Shown here piece after piece: positions 5,764-5,852 of a DNA stretch of 5,852 bases. Numbering within the stretch: the stretch's first letter is position 1; every line of letters begins with the position of its first letter. The notes beneath the pieces are model-generated. The model was not told the origin of the DNA. It did not search any database and saw only the letters and a list, made by a program, of their open reading frames with translations. Source of the stretch: an uncultured Oscillospiraceae bacterium (GTDB taxonomy: Bacteria > Bacillota > Clostridia > Oscillospirales > Oscillospiraceae); contig CAJTOE010000155.1 of assembly GCA_910577805.1 (NCBI GenBank), positions 1 to 5,852 of the forward strand, given 5' to 3'. The position numbers were made by a program, and so were the translations under genes.

Positions 5764-5852
5764 TCAAATCTCCTGCCGTCCCTCCAGGGCACGCATTAAG
5801 GTTGCGTCGTCGGCGTACTCCAAATGACTGCCCACCGGAATGCCGTAGGCCA
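5764..5852 (-). CDS. recR: Recombination protein RecR, C-terminal end only
   Basis: The minus strand encodes the last 28 residues of an ORF running off the right edge, starting AYGIPVGSHLEYADDATL and ending in ALEGRQEI before TGA (5766-5764). The AYGIPVG..LEYAD..TL..AL.GR pattern is the conserved C-terminus of RecR, at the end of its Toprim domain. RecR works with RecO and RecF to load RecA on gapped DNA during recombinational repair. The N-terminal zinc finger and most of the Toprim domain lie outside the window. The gene converges on the hybrid kinase. In many Firmicutes recR lies in an operon after dnaX and an ebfC/YbaB gene, which would be expected further right. The identification is firm despite the short fragment because the motif is distinctive. 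Confidence 0.88.
   Translation of the reverse strand, partial: AYGIPVGSHLEYADDATLMRALEGRQEI

Overview
The window looks like chromosome from a GC-rich, spore-forming, anaerobic Firmicute, most like the gut Oscillospiraceae (Flavonifractor, Lawsonibacter or Pseudoflavonifractor type). The reasons are the spoVA sporulation genes, strong AGGAGG-type ribosome binding sites, consensus sigma-A promoters in high-GC DNA, and a hairpin-rich intergenic repeat of a kind common in that group. The genus is an inference from style, not from a marker gene.

Layout. Bases 1-12 match the right-hand end of a repeat that appears complete at 5485-5670, so the window probably opens at the edge of another copy. A sigma-A promoter (34-62) drives a NimA-like flavin-binding protein of the pyridoxamine 5'-phosphate oxidase fold (97-570), followed by a hairpin. 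A probable forespore sigma-G promoter (609-637) then leads into a tight two-gene operon, spoVAD (659-1675) and spoVAE (1685-2041), ended by a long hairpin (2057-2089). The usual partner spoVAC is not present. A second sigma-A promoter (2134-2163) leads into a 46-codon small ORF (2195-2335). This ORF lies in the same frame as, and 3 bases before, a 1045-residue soluble hybrid histidine kinase (2339-5476). A MITE-like structured repeat sits just behind the kinase gene. The end of recR then comes in on the minus strand (5764-5852) with its own terminator, so the kinase gene and recR converge.

How the genes work together. SpoVAD and SpoVAE belong to the membrane machinery that moves calcium-dipicolinate into the forespore and out again at germination. 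The kinase has PAS sensor domains, a complete kinase core and two complete receiver domains, but no membrane segment, HPt domain or DNA-binding output, so its phosphotransfer partner must be encoded elsewhere. Terminators and separate promoters split the window into independent transcription units, so adjacency alone does not link the kinase to sporulation.

I found no clearly new multi-gene system. The points most worth a second look are the structured repeat with compensatory changes between its two arms, the in-frame small ORF and structured leader before the kinase, the spoVAD-spoVAE pair without spoVAC, and the kinase's unusual N-terminus.
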